In this document: one piece after another, positions 23,548 through 35,540 of the stretch
Layout of the letters: every line of letters begins with the position of its first letter
Numbering within the stretch: the stretch's first letter is position 1
Assembly: GCF_029227915.1 (NCBI RefSeq)
Contig: NC_079887.1
Span: 20,149,650 to 20,213,649 of the forward strand
Source of the DNA: Hydractinia symbiolongicarpus
Lineage: Eukaryota; Cnidaria; Hydrozoa; Anthoathecata; Hydractiniidae
Direction: 5' to 3'
DNA: 64,000 nt
Position numbers and translations under genes: made by a program
The notes under the pieces: generated by a model
Database searches by the model: none
Told to the model about the DNA's origin: nothing
Seen by the model: the letters and a program-made list of their open reading frames with translations, nothing else

Positions 23548-26415
23548 TGTTTTTAAAAAATAGATTTTTAAAGGAGGTAGCGAATCGTTAGAGATATATA
23601 TCTCGCCGCTATACTGTGCGCCACCTCAGTAGGTTTTCGTGTAAGCCACTAAAAGAACGGTCAATAACGTATTTCGCAATTCTTAGACTTCACTTTTAGG
23701 GAAGCATGCTGTCTTAGTGAAAGAAACTTTGAATTTTCATGTAAATCTCTTATAGATGTTGTCATTTGAAAGCTGATTTTGTTTGCTTTTTTTATTCACA
23801 TCAGACTTTTAGTTTGTATCTACGTACTCTTCATTTTGTTAAATATGAATACTTAAAAGTCCCGCAAACACCATTTCACCTTCTGTAATTTATAATTTAG
23901 CGTGTAATTTTACACGCGAATTGTCTACGTTTGTAATAAATTTACAAATGCTTGAAAAGTTGGCATTTCCACGAATGCGTAAATTTAGCTGCTGAAAGTT
24001 GGATTTCATGTTAATTTTATATTTTTATATAGCGTAGCTTCGATGTGAAGATGGTCTGTAAATTCGTAACTACATAATATGAACTAAAATTAAACTTCTA
24101 TATAATAAAAGAATCTTTATTTGTGAGCAATTCTAGTTACGCCTTATTTTTATTTTGACATTGCGATATAGCATGAAAGATATTAGCTTATAATTTGCTT
24201 ATACTGTATGTGTATGCAAGTTGTGAACAAAGGAGTACGCGATAAAAAATATTTTTCATGATCGCAAGATCAAAACTTTTTAGTGGTGTTTAACCTTTTA
24301 TGTTTGCATGTAAAAAGACGTTTGCTTTTTCGGCATTCGTGTGTTTTTTTAATTTCTATGATACACACCAATCAATACAACATTTTTAGTGTAATTTTTT
24401 TTCACAATGTGTATAGCTAGAATGTTAACTTGCTCGAACAACTTCGTCGTTTGTGTGTTTGTTGTTTTATTGCCTCTGGAGCATCCTTGGACTTAGACGG
24501 AAGCCCGAGGATTGCGGACTTAATGAGTTTTAGTGTATTTTGTGCCGCACAAAGCTGATATTTTTGTGTTTATTTTTTAACTGCATGCTTGAAACTTATA
24601 TAATTATATTTAACTTTTTTTAACGAATGCGTTGTGTGGAAATAAAGAAGATAAATGGATTCATGCTTTTTTTTCGTTGTCGTGTTTTTTGAAGCAGTTG
24701 CTTAGTGATGGCAGCGGTCATTTTACCCAACATTAACACGACTTCAAAGATATTCAGGTTTAGGTTTTCCAAAATTGATTCTGAGAATCAAACTTTAGTT
24801 ATATGTAATCTTTTAAAATTTTTAATTTCCGCCGCGTAAGGCGGAATCTTTAAAATCGCCTTGGAAGATAGGGAGATAGGGACCACCTAGAGCCTGGACG
24901 CGCGGTGTCCAGGATAAAGTATTTACCCTGGGCTTGGAAATTGTTCAATTTCTTAAAAGCTAATATAAATGCGTTATTTGATCTTTTAGCCAATAGGATC
25001 TCAGATTGTCAGAATTTGATATTCATGGCTTCCTGCGAGTTTTTTTCTCGAAGTTCTTCGAGTTCAAGGTCCCACAGGCCAAAGATTCTTGCCCAAAACA
25101 GTCGGTTACCGTTCGTCTTGATATGTTTGAAACTCCAAATCAATTTTTTGCAAAACAGGATGTTTGGTGGTTTGGTCGATGAGACTTCTCAGGTAAAAAA
25201 ATGCTGTATCTTTTAAGCTAGCTAGTTTGTTACTTAGCTATGTTAAAGTGATTTACATATGTGATTCTCTAGAGTGTTTAAAGCTCTTATTTAAGCTAGG
25301 GATCAAACCCGTTACCTTTTTTTAAATATCAGGTGAGCAAGCGAATGACTTACAGTTTGGGAACCAAAACTGATGATTAATAGCCTAAAAGGTGCAGTAG
25401 TTTTCAGGAAAGTTTGACCGGTTTAAGCCACATTTGCATGTACATGTACGCATGTATTTGCAAATAAAGTTTCACATAAAGAACGTAAAATAAGTTTTGT
25501 CTTATATTTAACACGACCATCGTTAAAATGCAGTATCAGCAGCAGATCAGAATTACAAACTTTGACTGGCAAATCTACGGTGCATTTTTCCGATAAAAAT
25601 TATTTAGCTATGAAATTTAGGGCTGTGTACTTTTGTATTAAGATAACAAGTCCTTCATTAATCGCCATTTTGTTTTGTACACGAATATACAAAAAACTTT
25701 TTTTTTCAAATTTGAATCCTAAATCGAACATTTTTTCTTATATATTTTAGCCTATGGACCGCTACATTGTGTTACAAGCAAAAAATTATGCTCTAAAAAC
25801 ACCTGACATACGAGCTTAATTTGCATGTAAGTGTGTCGTAACTTACGCAAATGGGGTTACTGAATAAAAATTCTCCCTGAGATGCACGAAAACATATGTA
25901 AATGCAGCTTTAAATTGTACTGCATTTACTCTATTATCCAATTTCCCTGTTATTAAGTTTTGCTCTGAGGAAAGTTTCTCTTGACAAGGCGGAAATCTTC
26001 AAGCCTTAAGGCTTCTTGTTTGTTTTTAACATGTGCATACGAGGGGTGGTCACTAATCTCCTAACTAACCTAACAAAATGGAGAACCTAAAATCTGTGGC
26101 CACCCTGCACACGTTTTTTATAAGCAACATAAAATTAGTATATGTAATCGCCCGTTTGCGAGTGCAAATAGGAAATAATCGAACGAGTATTTTTTTTTTG
26201 CTTTTAATTTTCCGAGTCCGTTGGGACGAGGATAAATTTAAAAAGCAAAAAAATTACGAGTTTGATTATTTCTAATTGCACGAGTAAACATTCGATTACG
26301 AGCTAATCACACAATGAACTATTTTTGTAAGAGTAGGATGTCAATTTCAATGTTTTGATTTTTTTAATTAGTTCGATTTATAATTAGTTCGATTCATTAT
26401 AAAGATATCTTTTTT
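23548..26415. other. Intergenic, no supported gene
   Basis: AT-rich. Contains a small perfect stem TCCGCC/GGCGGA near 24828-24848 and a region at 25024-25195 with an ATG, an open frame and a following GTAAAA. That region might be a first exon, but no partner exon was found. Nothing else is recognisable. Confidence 0.4.
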
Positions 26416-27357
26416 ACAAGCTCGTGAGCTTGTATTAAAACGCAAATGTGTCCTACGAGAATGGAAATTTTTCCCTCTCTGAGCACCGACATGGGAGTAG
26501 TCGTGTGTTCGAATCTTATCTTGGTAACTATTTTTACTTTTTTTTTTTTGTTTTATTTTTAAAAAGATAAGATAAGTGTTCAAAAGCGTTATTTAACTAA
26601 CTTGTAAATTAAAGTTGTTTCCACCAAATTTTTCAAAAGTGAATGTAGGCAAAATTAAGGTCTCCTCAAATGCCTGGAAAGTAGTCTGCGAAAAATAAAA
26701 CTTCCACAACAAAATTTAAGAGGAAAACGAAGACGCTCCACCATATATTAATAATAACAAGAACGAAATTCTTTTTGCTACGCTAATGACACGCCAACGT
26801 AGAGAAATATGGTTTCGGAAAGACTCCGAAAGAACGTAAATTTTCCGATTCCGTTTGTTGTTAATTGTCTCCGCGCGAAAAGTGCACAGGATTCTTTGTG
26901 ATAATTCCGGTAATAATTTTTTTTAACTGCAGCTAATTTTTTCGAACAATTAAAATTTACTCATAAATTATTTTTTATTTTTTTATTTTGCTTTTTCTCA
27001 CTGAGTGATTTCCTTATTCCCCGTTTTGTTTGTTTTTTTTTTGTTTTTTTTTTTTTGGGGGGGGGAGTACTGAATTATTGAATTTCGCAAATTTTAGGTG
27101 GGGCTTGTGGTTTTTCTTTTTTCTGTCAGTCAGTTTACCCCAGACTGACCCATCAAAAATTGACTATTCGAGGAATTTTCCATTCAAAAAGATCTCACAA
27201 ATCAATTTTGAAAAATAACTGCGTAGTGCGTAACAAATATTATTGCCTATCTGATTAGCAAAATGTCGTGTCTAACTTCGTAACAAAAATCACAATTTAA
27301 TAGACAGCTTCTTGTAAACTTTATTCGCGAGGTTGTTTACGTATATCATACGTCTTG
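26416..27357 (-). repeat. Dispersed repeat family A, copy 2
   Basis: Inverted relative to copy 1. The left edge is ACAAGCTCGTGAGCTTGT and the right edge is the complement of CAAGACGTATGATATACG. It shares the B-box-like TGTGTTCGAATCTTATC and the CTGTCAGTCAGTTTACC block. A homopolymer-rich stretch (T and G runs near 27030-27065) lies inside. Confidence 0.65.
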
Positions 27358-29500
27358 TTTGACTTATCATAAAACGCGAAAAAATAAATATTTATGGGTA
27401 TGAATCCAAAAGTAACAGTAATTATTTTGAACGACAAGTAAATATATACAACAGTAAAAATATAATCTTATCACAACACAAAATTAAAACTATGAAATAT
27501 GTTTACTTCATTCCTCCTCTGAGGAAGAATAAATGATCAGTCTATTTTTTATTTTTATTTGGTTCGTGGGAAGTGGTTGTCAATGAAACATTTGTGCAGT
27601 TATTAAATAGTATATTTTTTAAACTAGCCATAGTTACCACTAATGCGCCCCGAATTACTAATAACGATTTCAAACATTCAAATTTAGAACGGGATTTAAA
27701 ATTAAAATGGAAATTGGTGGACGTTTGAAATCTATAAAAACTGCAGTGTTAGAACTTATTATTTTCGTTATTTTCACATTTAGCTAAGGCTCTATCTATA
27801 AAGTTAGATCTTGATTAAATATATGTACACTTTAAACGCCTCTAGCCTTCTTGTTGTGTAATTTCACGTAATCATTGCTTTTGATTTTTGGTTAAAATTC
27901 GTTCAAAAGACTTACGCATACATTTTTGACTTATCAAATCTCCAAAAATTCTTGTGCTGTAATAACAAATTGTGTCTGAAAGCTATTCTGCTGAAACATT
28001 TTCCGCCAAATATGACGAATATGATAGAAATGCAGTACGGAATTGCATAGAGGCTTGTGAATAAGCTTATTGCCCAGGGGAAAATTTTTAAATAAGAAGC
28101 CCTGCGACTTGAAGATTTCCGTCATTAGCCTAAAAGATTCTGAAATTTGAAGTAGACTTTAAAACGGAGAACAATGGGGTATATAAACACATCATAAGTA
28201 TCCTAATTCTCAATTATTATTGTAATTAACGTAAAATACAACTTGATAAATAAAAAATAATTTTTTTTTTACATATATATAGTATATATTCTAAAACAAT
28301 AGTAAAAACTTTAACTGGATTTTTTTATAACTGATCTCGAAAATTCCAGGATGCAGGATTCCTATGTATGAACTTCACGATTCGAATATATATAATAACT
28401 TCTGAACAATTTCAATTTCAATGAATTATTACTCTGTTAAGTTACCAATAAAATCCTTAAAAATTTCTCTCGTTGAAGATTTTTCGAAAATGCTGATGGT
28501 GCATGGTTTCATAACAAATGATCTGAAAAAGAAAGTATATTTAAAATTGAGAAAGAAGAATACAATTTTACCAGAACTGAATTAATACTAGGTTGTTTAA
28601 TTATTGTCTACTTATCTGATTTAAAGTTAGAATTTATTAAAAAGATACAAATCAATGCCATGTGATACACAAAAGGTATACTATATAAATAAAAATATAT
28701 ATATAAATTTAGTCAAGCTGGCTTTGATATCATTGTTAAACAAGTATAATATTAAGCAGGCGATACAAGATTTTCAAACCTGTGGACAATACAGGACTTA
28801 TTTTGTTGAAATCGATTTATTGAATTTTACAAATTTGATTGTTTATTATCGAGGAAATTGATTGGTCATTGTTTTCGAATTGAATTGAACAAGTTGATAC
28901 AAAAAAGGGTAGACACTCAATTAATAAATTTGTCAGATTTGATAAATCAACAACATCATTTATAATTTCAAGAAAAAACATAAAAAAGGGAAGAAAACAA
29001 AGAAACCTGTAACATACTGTGGGTAGCGTCTAGTTGTACTGCAAGGGCTAACTATGTTATGTTATTGGTTAATTTATCAGTTCAACTTGACTGTTCCGTG
29101 CAATGAACAACAATATTTTTTCATGATTCAACAAATATCTTTTTATATATATTCTTGCGGTCGGATTCGTGTCAACCAATCACGGGCAGCCATTATGAAA
29201 TGGGGTACAAATGCCGTAATTAATGTTTTTGTGGTGAAATCTTCATAAATACAATACTGGATTTTTCAAGGAATTCTTTTTTTTTTAGTCAAATCTTTAA
29301 TATGTTTTAGATACTGCTTAATTTTTGCCATTTTGCGACATTTTAACGACGTTTTACTTGTAAATTCTGTTTAAGTAAGGTTGCTACTTTGAAGGTTTGA
29401 CCGTGAAAAGTCCACTTTGTTCTCCATCGGATAGCAACGAAGGAGAACATTCTGACCGCAAGAATACATGATAGCAGCCTCACAAAGGTTCCTTTAGAAG
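27358..29500. other. Intergenic, no supported gene
   Basis: AT-rich sequence with short runs of AT dinucleotides near 28275 and 28690. ATTCTTGCGGTC at 29150 and GACCGCAAGAAT at 29452 form a 12-14-bp inverted pair about 300 bp apart, possibly the ends of a small MITE. No coding sequence is recognised. Confidence 0.35.
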
Positions 29501-29529
29501 TTATTTTACTCACCCAAAACGCCTATACT

Positions 29530-29568
29530 TTTTACGGTGTATGTGGCTTATCAGCACCCTCGTTGATA
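29530..29568 (-). repeat. Solo TIR of the GATAAGCCGCATAC MITE family
   Basis: ACTTTTTACGGTGTATGTGG followed by CTTATCAGCACCCTCG is the same terminal sequence, with three differences, as the right end of the MITE at 34206-34671. No second end was found nearby, so this is probably a truncated copy. Confidence 0.6.
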
Positions 29569-30320
29569 AAATTACACAGGGCAGGATAAAAGTTTTTTGT
29601 TGCTTCTGAAAAAAGGGACTCTAATGAAAGCACTATTTTGTGCAGTTCTAGCTTGATAGCTGTAGTACAAGTGAGAGTAGTTTTACGACTATTAACTTAT
29701 AAAATGCAAGAATTTAAAAATAAGTATTTAGCTCCCTAGCTACATCATTAAAGCTATTACGACAAGCCAGACCATCGGGAAGGGAAGACCAACAAAATGC
29801 AAGCAGTTTTAGTCATGGCCATACACGGAATGTTCTGTTCTTGATTGACTTTAAATTGTGATGCATTTATAAATTGCGACCTTTGGATCAACGCCATAAA
29901 CCGTTCTGAGTTTAATTTCATATAAAATATAAGTAATCCTTCTACTTACTGTTAACAAGTTTCGAAACAACTTGGACAAAGAAAAACAAACCTTTTCTTG
30001 AAGATAAATTCACGTGGGCTGCAGTGACATTTAAGCATATTAAACGAGACAATATTACAAAGCTTTAAATTAACATAACAAAAGAATCTCGATTAATATT
30101 TTTTATGGCAGTCAAATCTTCAGAGACAACAAAGAAACCGAGACAAGATAAGTTTTGCTCGATCAGTGTTATTTTTGTCTTGATGGTACCAAACACACAG
30201 GTTGTGTTATATCAAACCTAGGTTGGATGTTCGAGCCGAAGTTCCCCCGCGAAGTTGAGAGTAAGAAAAAAACTTCTCCCATACATAAACCAAACACTAT
30301 ATACCCGCGGTCCACTAAAT

Positions 30321-30430
30321 GTGCGCCCCTTCGGCGGGGCGCAATTATCGGCGCTCCTTAAAGAGTGCAGTTAAGATTCTAGAGTGAAATTAAGAAACAA
30401 TTACACTCCGCGGAGTGCAATTACGATTTG
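30321..30430. repeat. GC-rich paired palindromes
   Basis: GCGCCCC-TTCGGC-GGGGCGC (30323-30342) is a 7-bp perfect stem, and CACTCCGCGGAGTG (30404-30417) is a perfect 14-bp palindrome. Both are followed by similar GCAATTA phrases. They stand out sharply from the AT-rich surroundings. No gene; possibly the core of a small palindromic element. Confidence 0.5.
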
Positions 30431-30539
30431 CACTGTAGAAGAAACGCTAAACAAGAAAAAATAGGTCATCGTGTGTTTTAGCTAGCGTTGAACACCCGTT
30501 GTAGCAACCAATAAGAACCGTGAACTGTGCCACACATTC

Positions 30540-31260
30540 AGGTGTAGCGCTGTAGTACAGGTATGCAGTATGTCGTAAATGGAGTGAAGCGCATACACCA
30601 TTATGGTGTTTCGGGTATAAATATTTTTCAAACAAAATTTTTCTGCACATTTAGCTTCAATGAAAACACAGTTTACAACCCATTGTTACCCCGTCATACT
30701 ATAAACAGCTGGCCAAGCTTTTTTATTTTTCGAAAAATATTCTCAGGGAAAGTTCAAAAATGAATGTTACTCCGTGCTGAGCGCTTAGTACAGGTAAACC
30801 ATGTCGCACATCCATATAGTTATAAATACAATTTTCAAAAAAAACTTTATCGCAAATTTGAATAGAAACACAGAAAACAGCCCGTCGTAAAACTGGGCTA
30901 AGCACTTAGTACGGGTACACTGTGTTGTCCATTCGTTAGGCATATCTTATCGGGAAAAAAATAATCGGGGGAATTTTGGTCGGGAAAAAATTAAGTCACT
31001 TGCAAAAAATTCAGTAACTTTTTGCCCGACTTTTTTTCCCCGATAAGGTATTACCCTGTTTTCTGAAAAACTATATCCTAACTTGTGCACCTACAGTGTG
31101 CACCTAAAACAATCACTGAGCATCTTTATTTTGTGGAGAAGTTTTTGTAAAATTAAAAAAAACACAATTTACAACCTGTCTCTGTTTAAACAAAAACAAA
31201 TGTGCAACATTGTTTTATATATCGTGGCACTGGGCTTAGTACAGGTAAACCATCTTGGTT
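30540..31260. repeat. Spaced GCGCTTAGTACAGGTAAACC repeats
   Basis: Variants of GCGCTTAGTACAGGTAAACC occur near 30550, 30778, 30900 and 31226, each followed by a similar block containing GAAAACACAGTTTACAACCC-like sequence. This is an old, uneven tandem repeat of roughly 120-230 bp. The unit between the third and fourth copies is interrupted by the palindromic MITE at 30942-31053. Confidence 0.45.
30942..31053. mobile_element. 112-bp palindromic MITE
   Basis: ATATCTTATCGGGAAAAAAA at the left is mirrored by the complement of ATACCTTATCGGGGAAAAAA at the right, and TCGGG-AAAA motifs recur inside. The whole unit can fold on itself. No coding sequence. Confidence 0.5.
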
Positions 31261-32202
31261 CGGTTTAAATAAAAATACAGGAAAAATGCACCGCCAAAAT
31301 AAACATACTAACATAAAAACGAGGTTAGTTTAGAAACAATTTTACTTTTCCAGCGAAGTAATGCACATATAGTTTGTTTACCTTTATTATTTCTCAAATT
31401 AACCTGTCAAATTAGCTAATTTTGAACTTTTGGTAAAGAAATAACTAAATATAATAAAATAACTAGCTTTATAAATTATTTCTACAAGTATTGTTAGGTG
31501 AATTGTTGTCCGACATCGGGCATAACTATTGGCTTTGTCATCTTTTTTTACCTAAAACAAAGTGAACAACTTTATGTAAAAACATTTTTTTGCAGGGTGC
31601 TCTTCTTAGAGAAATCTAATGGAATTATTATAAATACTTTTGTATTATATACTTCTTGAGTTTCTAAATTTAAGCATTCTACTGCAAAATGGCGATAGAT
31701 TCTTTATAAAGAAACCTATGTATTTTAGTCAAAAATAAATGACTTTGTTTTAATTTTTGGAGGATGTTAGGCCCCACTTTGTAATACCTGCCCAACTTTG
31801 TAATAACTTTTGCCCTTTGCACTGTCATTATCGAAAAAGTTGATAGAGGCCTAATCTTGCTGTCCAAAGAGAATAAGAACAATTTTCAGAACCTTGAATC
31901 TATTTTCCTAGAGAAAAGGGCTGCACTAATATGGTGGCCCATTGATATCAACGTAAAAGAGCAATAAAATTAATAAATGTTGAAAAAAATCGTTCTTAAA
32001 AGTTTTTTTTTTCTTTAATTATTATTTTATTTATATATAAAGTAAAAACAAAATTGTTGTTTCTCTTTCTTTTCTTTTTCTTTAAAATGAAAACCGTCGA
32101 CGTGGCCTATGAGTATCAAAATCAAGATAACCGGGAAGTTCCCCTTCACCGCTGGTCTGGTTTACACGCGTAACTTTGCAGGGATTGTTTAAATGAGACA
32201 AC
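31054..32202. other. Intergenic, no supported gene
   Basis: AT-rich, with the last copy of the spaced repeat at its left side. No other structure was recognised before the integrase relic that starts at 32203. Confidence 0.35.
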
Positions 32203-33415
32203 ATGGCTGATTGGCGCAAAAATATTTCTTTGTATGAGGAACTGAAATGTTACGTGAAACAGAATATGAAATGGTCAGAAATAGTTGACTTTGTTCGAAA
32301 GAAGTATCCACAATACTGCTGGAGTGTTCCAACCTTAGCCAGGCGATTGAATTTTTTTCAAATAAAGTATGTCAACAATGCAACGCCTTTAACAACTATT
32401 AGGGAAGCCGTTCAATGTGAGTTGCAAGGTCCTGGTAAATGACTAGGATATCGCACCATGAATCATAAACTCAGAACGGAACACCATATTTGTGTACCTA
32501 CGAATCTTGTAGCAGATGTGTTATTCGATTTAGATTCTGAAGGAGTGGGGTCTAGAAATGTGAAAAAAGAAAAAAAACTCTGAAAAGACATTTCTGATGG
32601 GCCAGGATGAGCCAGGATGGACTTTTTCTCTTGATGGGCATGACAAAATGATGGGATATCAGAATTCCACATTTCCTCCCGCCGTGTATGGTTTCCTAGA
32701 CACGTTTTCCAGAAATAATTTTTCTCAAAGTACGGACGTCAAACTCTGACCCAAATTTGATTAGAAAATTCTACACTGAGTATCTTCTAGCAACAAAGAA
32801 ATTACCTATGTATTTACGCACGGATCGTGGAAGCGAGACTGGTGTAATGGCAACGATACATGCATACTTAGTTGACAAATTCTGTGATCTGGAGGACAGA
32901 AGTGTATTCAGTATGGGAAATCAACCTCTAACAAAATATAAAGATGGTGGAAGGATTTGCATGAACAGTTGAAAAAATACTTAAAGAAGCAGTGTAGGGT
33001 CTTACTATTATCCCATTTGTATGACCCGAGTTGCACATTCGATCGTAAAATGCTATCCTATATTTTCATTCCTGTAGTTCAAAGAGAGTGCCATACATTT
33101 TGTCGTATGAGGAACTCTCATCGCATAAGGCATCAATCAGGATTAGAATTACCAACTTGAATACCTAATTACATGTTTTCCTTCCCAGAAAAATATAACG
33201 CTGAAGACAAACATATCAACATAACTGAGGAGTCTTTGGAGGAAGTAAGTAAAGTGGCACATTTAGACAGTCTACCAAATCACTATCTCACTGAAGAAGA
33301 AGTTGAAACTTTTACCGATGTACTTCCTGATCCGCTAGGTTTAAAGTGTAATGAATTAGTCGCAGATTTTAAGTTTTTGAAATCACAGCTTTCAATATCG
33401 CAAGTTGCCTAATTT
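32203..33415 (+). pseudogene. DDE integrase-like protein, broken
   Basis: Starts MADWRKNISLYEELKCYVKQ with a helix-turn-helix-like segment (KWSEIVDFVRKKYPQYCWSV). After an in-frame TGA at 32440-32442, the frames continue with LGYRTMNHKLR. A catalytic core follows with WTFSLDGHDKMMGYQNST (first Asp) and LPMYLRTDRGSETGVMATIH (second Asp). The expected third acidic residue lies in SNKI-stop-RWWKDL, where a TAA stands at 32939-32941. This matches a eukaryotic integrase-core family often seen in cnidarian genomes, related to retroviral integrases. Several stops and frameshifts and an 11-bp local duplication near 32598-32619 show that it is dead. The C-terminal part (33173-33415) is open and acidic. 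Confidence 0.6.
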
Positions 33416-33588
33416 TTAGTAACTGGACACATATATCAAATTACATCATTCTTTGTAGAATAATACATAACCACAAATAACATACAAAAAGCTAATCCAC
33501 TTCAGACTGGACTATTTGAACAAATTTTAAAATAAAAAAACAACATAACATAACATAAGAATGCAGTGCCTTTTTTAAAAATATATAT

Positions 33589-35399
33589 TTAATGAAAAGC
33601 ACTTTTAAGAACAAAATGTCTCCCTACAACAAAAACATGCCACAATATATCGTATTGTACTTTTATAACCAAATAAGAACAAAAATGTCCACCTAATAGC
33701 ATATGTAGTTTTAAAATGTTTAGTCTTTGTCCTCCTCTGATTCCATTTCTATTACTGTAACGACAGTTTGCAATGCAGGTTGCATTTGTGCTGGCTAAGA
33801 AATTATCAATCGCCTTTTCATTCAAATTACCAGAGCAAAAATATCTCTCACTCCCTTGTAAATCAACTAGAAGTAGCCTCTCTTGGCTATCTTGATGTGA
33901 GAAGTGGGCCAAACATTCAGTCTTAGCATACAAATCCTTTTCAAGGGGTACTTTATTTTGTACTGGCACCCCATCATTATTTGTATACTTTTTTAAGCTC
34001 CCAGGCACAAAGGGTTTAACTGTTAAGGTTCATTCGCAAGATTTGCAAAATAAACATTATTGTATATAAAAAATTGTTCAAAACTCGCCAAAGATTTTGT
34101 CCGCTTTTTTAAACGGTTTGTTATTGCTTTAGCAGCCATGTGCATCTGGATCTGTTTTCGAGTGTGTTCCTCTAAACTCATACCATATGAGTGTGCTACA
34201 TTTTTAAGAGGGTGCCGATAAGCCGCAAACACCCGCATATCATGGCGAGTTCGGGCGACTTTTCAAATAAAATTGGCGGTTGTCCCCCGAAACTGCCCGC
34301 ACTTTCCCGAACTCGCCCGGAACCATTCCGAAATGCAATTCCTTGTAACAAACCATGCGGACGATGGTTGGGAAGAAGGCGTTTCAAGAGAAAGGAGTTA
34401 ATAAAGTTTATATATAAGTTATTTATAAAGTAAACTTTTTCAAAAACCATCAAAAACAGTTCTTCTAAGAACATCGCTACGAAATAGTAAGTTTATTTTA
34501 ATATTTATAATTTTTTTGAATCTTATATTAGTGTCTGTTTTTTTATTCTTCGGGTATTGCTAAGGCCTATGCGAGTTTTTTCGGGCGAATACTTGAATTT
34601 TTTTCAAAACGCCGAACTCGCCCGAAAACGCCCGCACTTTTTACGGCGTATGCGGCTTATCAGCACGCTCGTACATTTTTCTAGGTTGAAGATTTAAATT
34701 TTTTAATAACATAATGTTTATTTACATAATTTTCCATTGTATAATATATTAAATGCATAACAAAATATATTAAATGCATAACGAAATGCTCCTTCTGCAA
34801 AATGCTCCTTTTCGACATGAAAAAGTTTACTATCGCTCTTAAACCATTTTTTCTCATTTATGTCAAATGATTCCAACACTATATCAGTTGTGTATTCCTC
34901 TTTTGGTTTCACAAGTTTCACAGCTTTAATTACATCAGCTATGAATTCTGACTTTGGAAACATACTGCTATTAATGCTTGAACATACAATTCTCTTTCTT
35001 CGTTTGATAAAACTTGTTGAGTCTGAACACACATTCCTCGATTTATTATAAATAGAAGACAAGTTCCTTTGGTGTAGGTCAGAACATTTTTGGCTGTTGT
35101 TATAATCTGTAGATATTTTTGCTGTTGCTAAAAATCGAAAAAGCAATATGCCTATTATCTGATCATCCTCGATACATGATGGTCCTCTCTCACTATACAA
35201 GACATCACATGATCCTTCTTTCTGGTTCGTATTTTTTCAACTTGCCAGTTGCGACTGGATTCATTTTTTGAACCATGATGGAATGCACCTTCTTCCCCTT
35301 CTTATCCTTGTCTTCACTTCGATTCCTTTTTTCACTATTTTTTTTCTGGAAGTTCTTAAATTTTTCATTCTTCGCATTTGCTTCCGCCATGTTTTTCAC
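33589..35399 (-). pseudogene. Alpha-kinase gene, broken by a MITE
   Basis: Alpha-kinases (MHCK/eEF2K type) phosphorylate Ser/Thr in helical or other contexts. Pieces in order on the minus strand: a lysine-rich leader at 35399-35205; 35200-34718 with HFAEGAFRYAFN, the N-lobe GxFR region; 34238-34023 with EEHTRKQIQMHMAAKAITNR; and 34008-33589 with KKYTNNDG, HFSHQDSQERLLLVDLQG and GNLNEKAIDNF, the catalytic Asp and zinc-site region. The usual DPQIH-type stretch after VDLQG is missing. A 21-bp tandem duplication (34745-34786) repeats YAFNI-type residues just after GAFR. A 466-bp MITE splits the coding sequence, and frame breaks occur near 35202, 34690 and 34015. Probably a pseudogene. Confidence 0.65.
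34206..34671. mobile_element. Mutator-like MITE with 9-bp target duplication
   Basis: Flanked by perfect 9-bp direct repeats TACATTTTT at 34197-34205 and 34672-34680. The ends are inverted: GAGGGTGCCGATAAGCCGCA on the left and the complement of GAGCGTGCTGATAAGCCGCA on the right, followed on both sides by GGGCGAGTTCGG-type blocks. A 9-bp duplication is typical of Mutator-like elements. The interior has no coding sequence. It interrupts the alpha-kinase reading frame. Confidence 0.75.
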
Positions 35400-35507
35400 C
35401 TTATTGAATACATAAACACAACGAAAGAGCGTGCTTAGTTACGCGGTGAATGAAACCATGACCAATTGCAGGGCTTGTGACACTGATAGCGCTGGGCCAC
35501 ACCGTGT

Positions 35508-35540
<33 letters not shown>

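Noticed and set aside
25024-25195. Possible first exon with ATG and GTAAAA donor
   Set aside because: No downstream partner exon was found and composition is inconclusive in both open frames.
26480-26530. tRNA gene
   Set aside because: Only a B-box-like GTTCGAATC is present; no cloverleaf can be drawn and the sequence recurs in a dispersed repeat.
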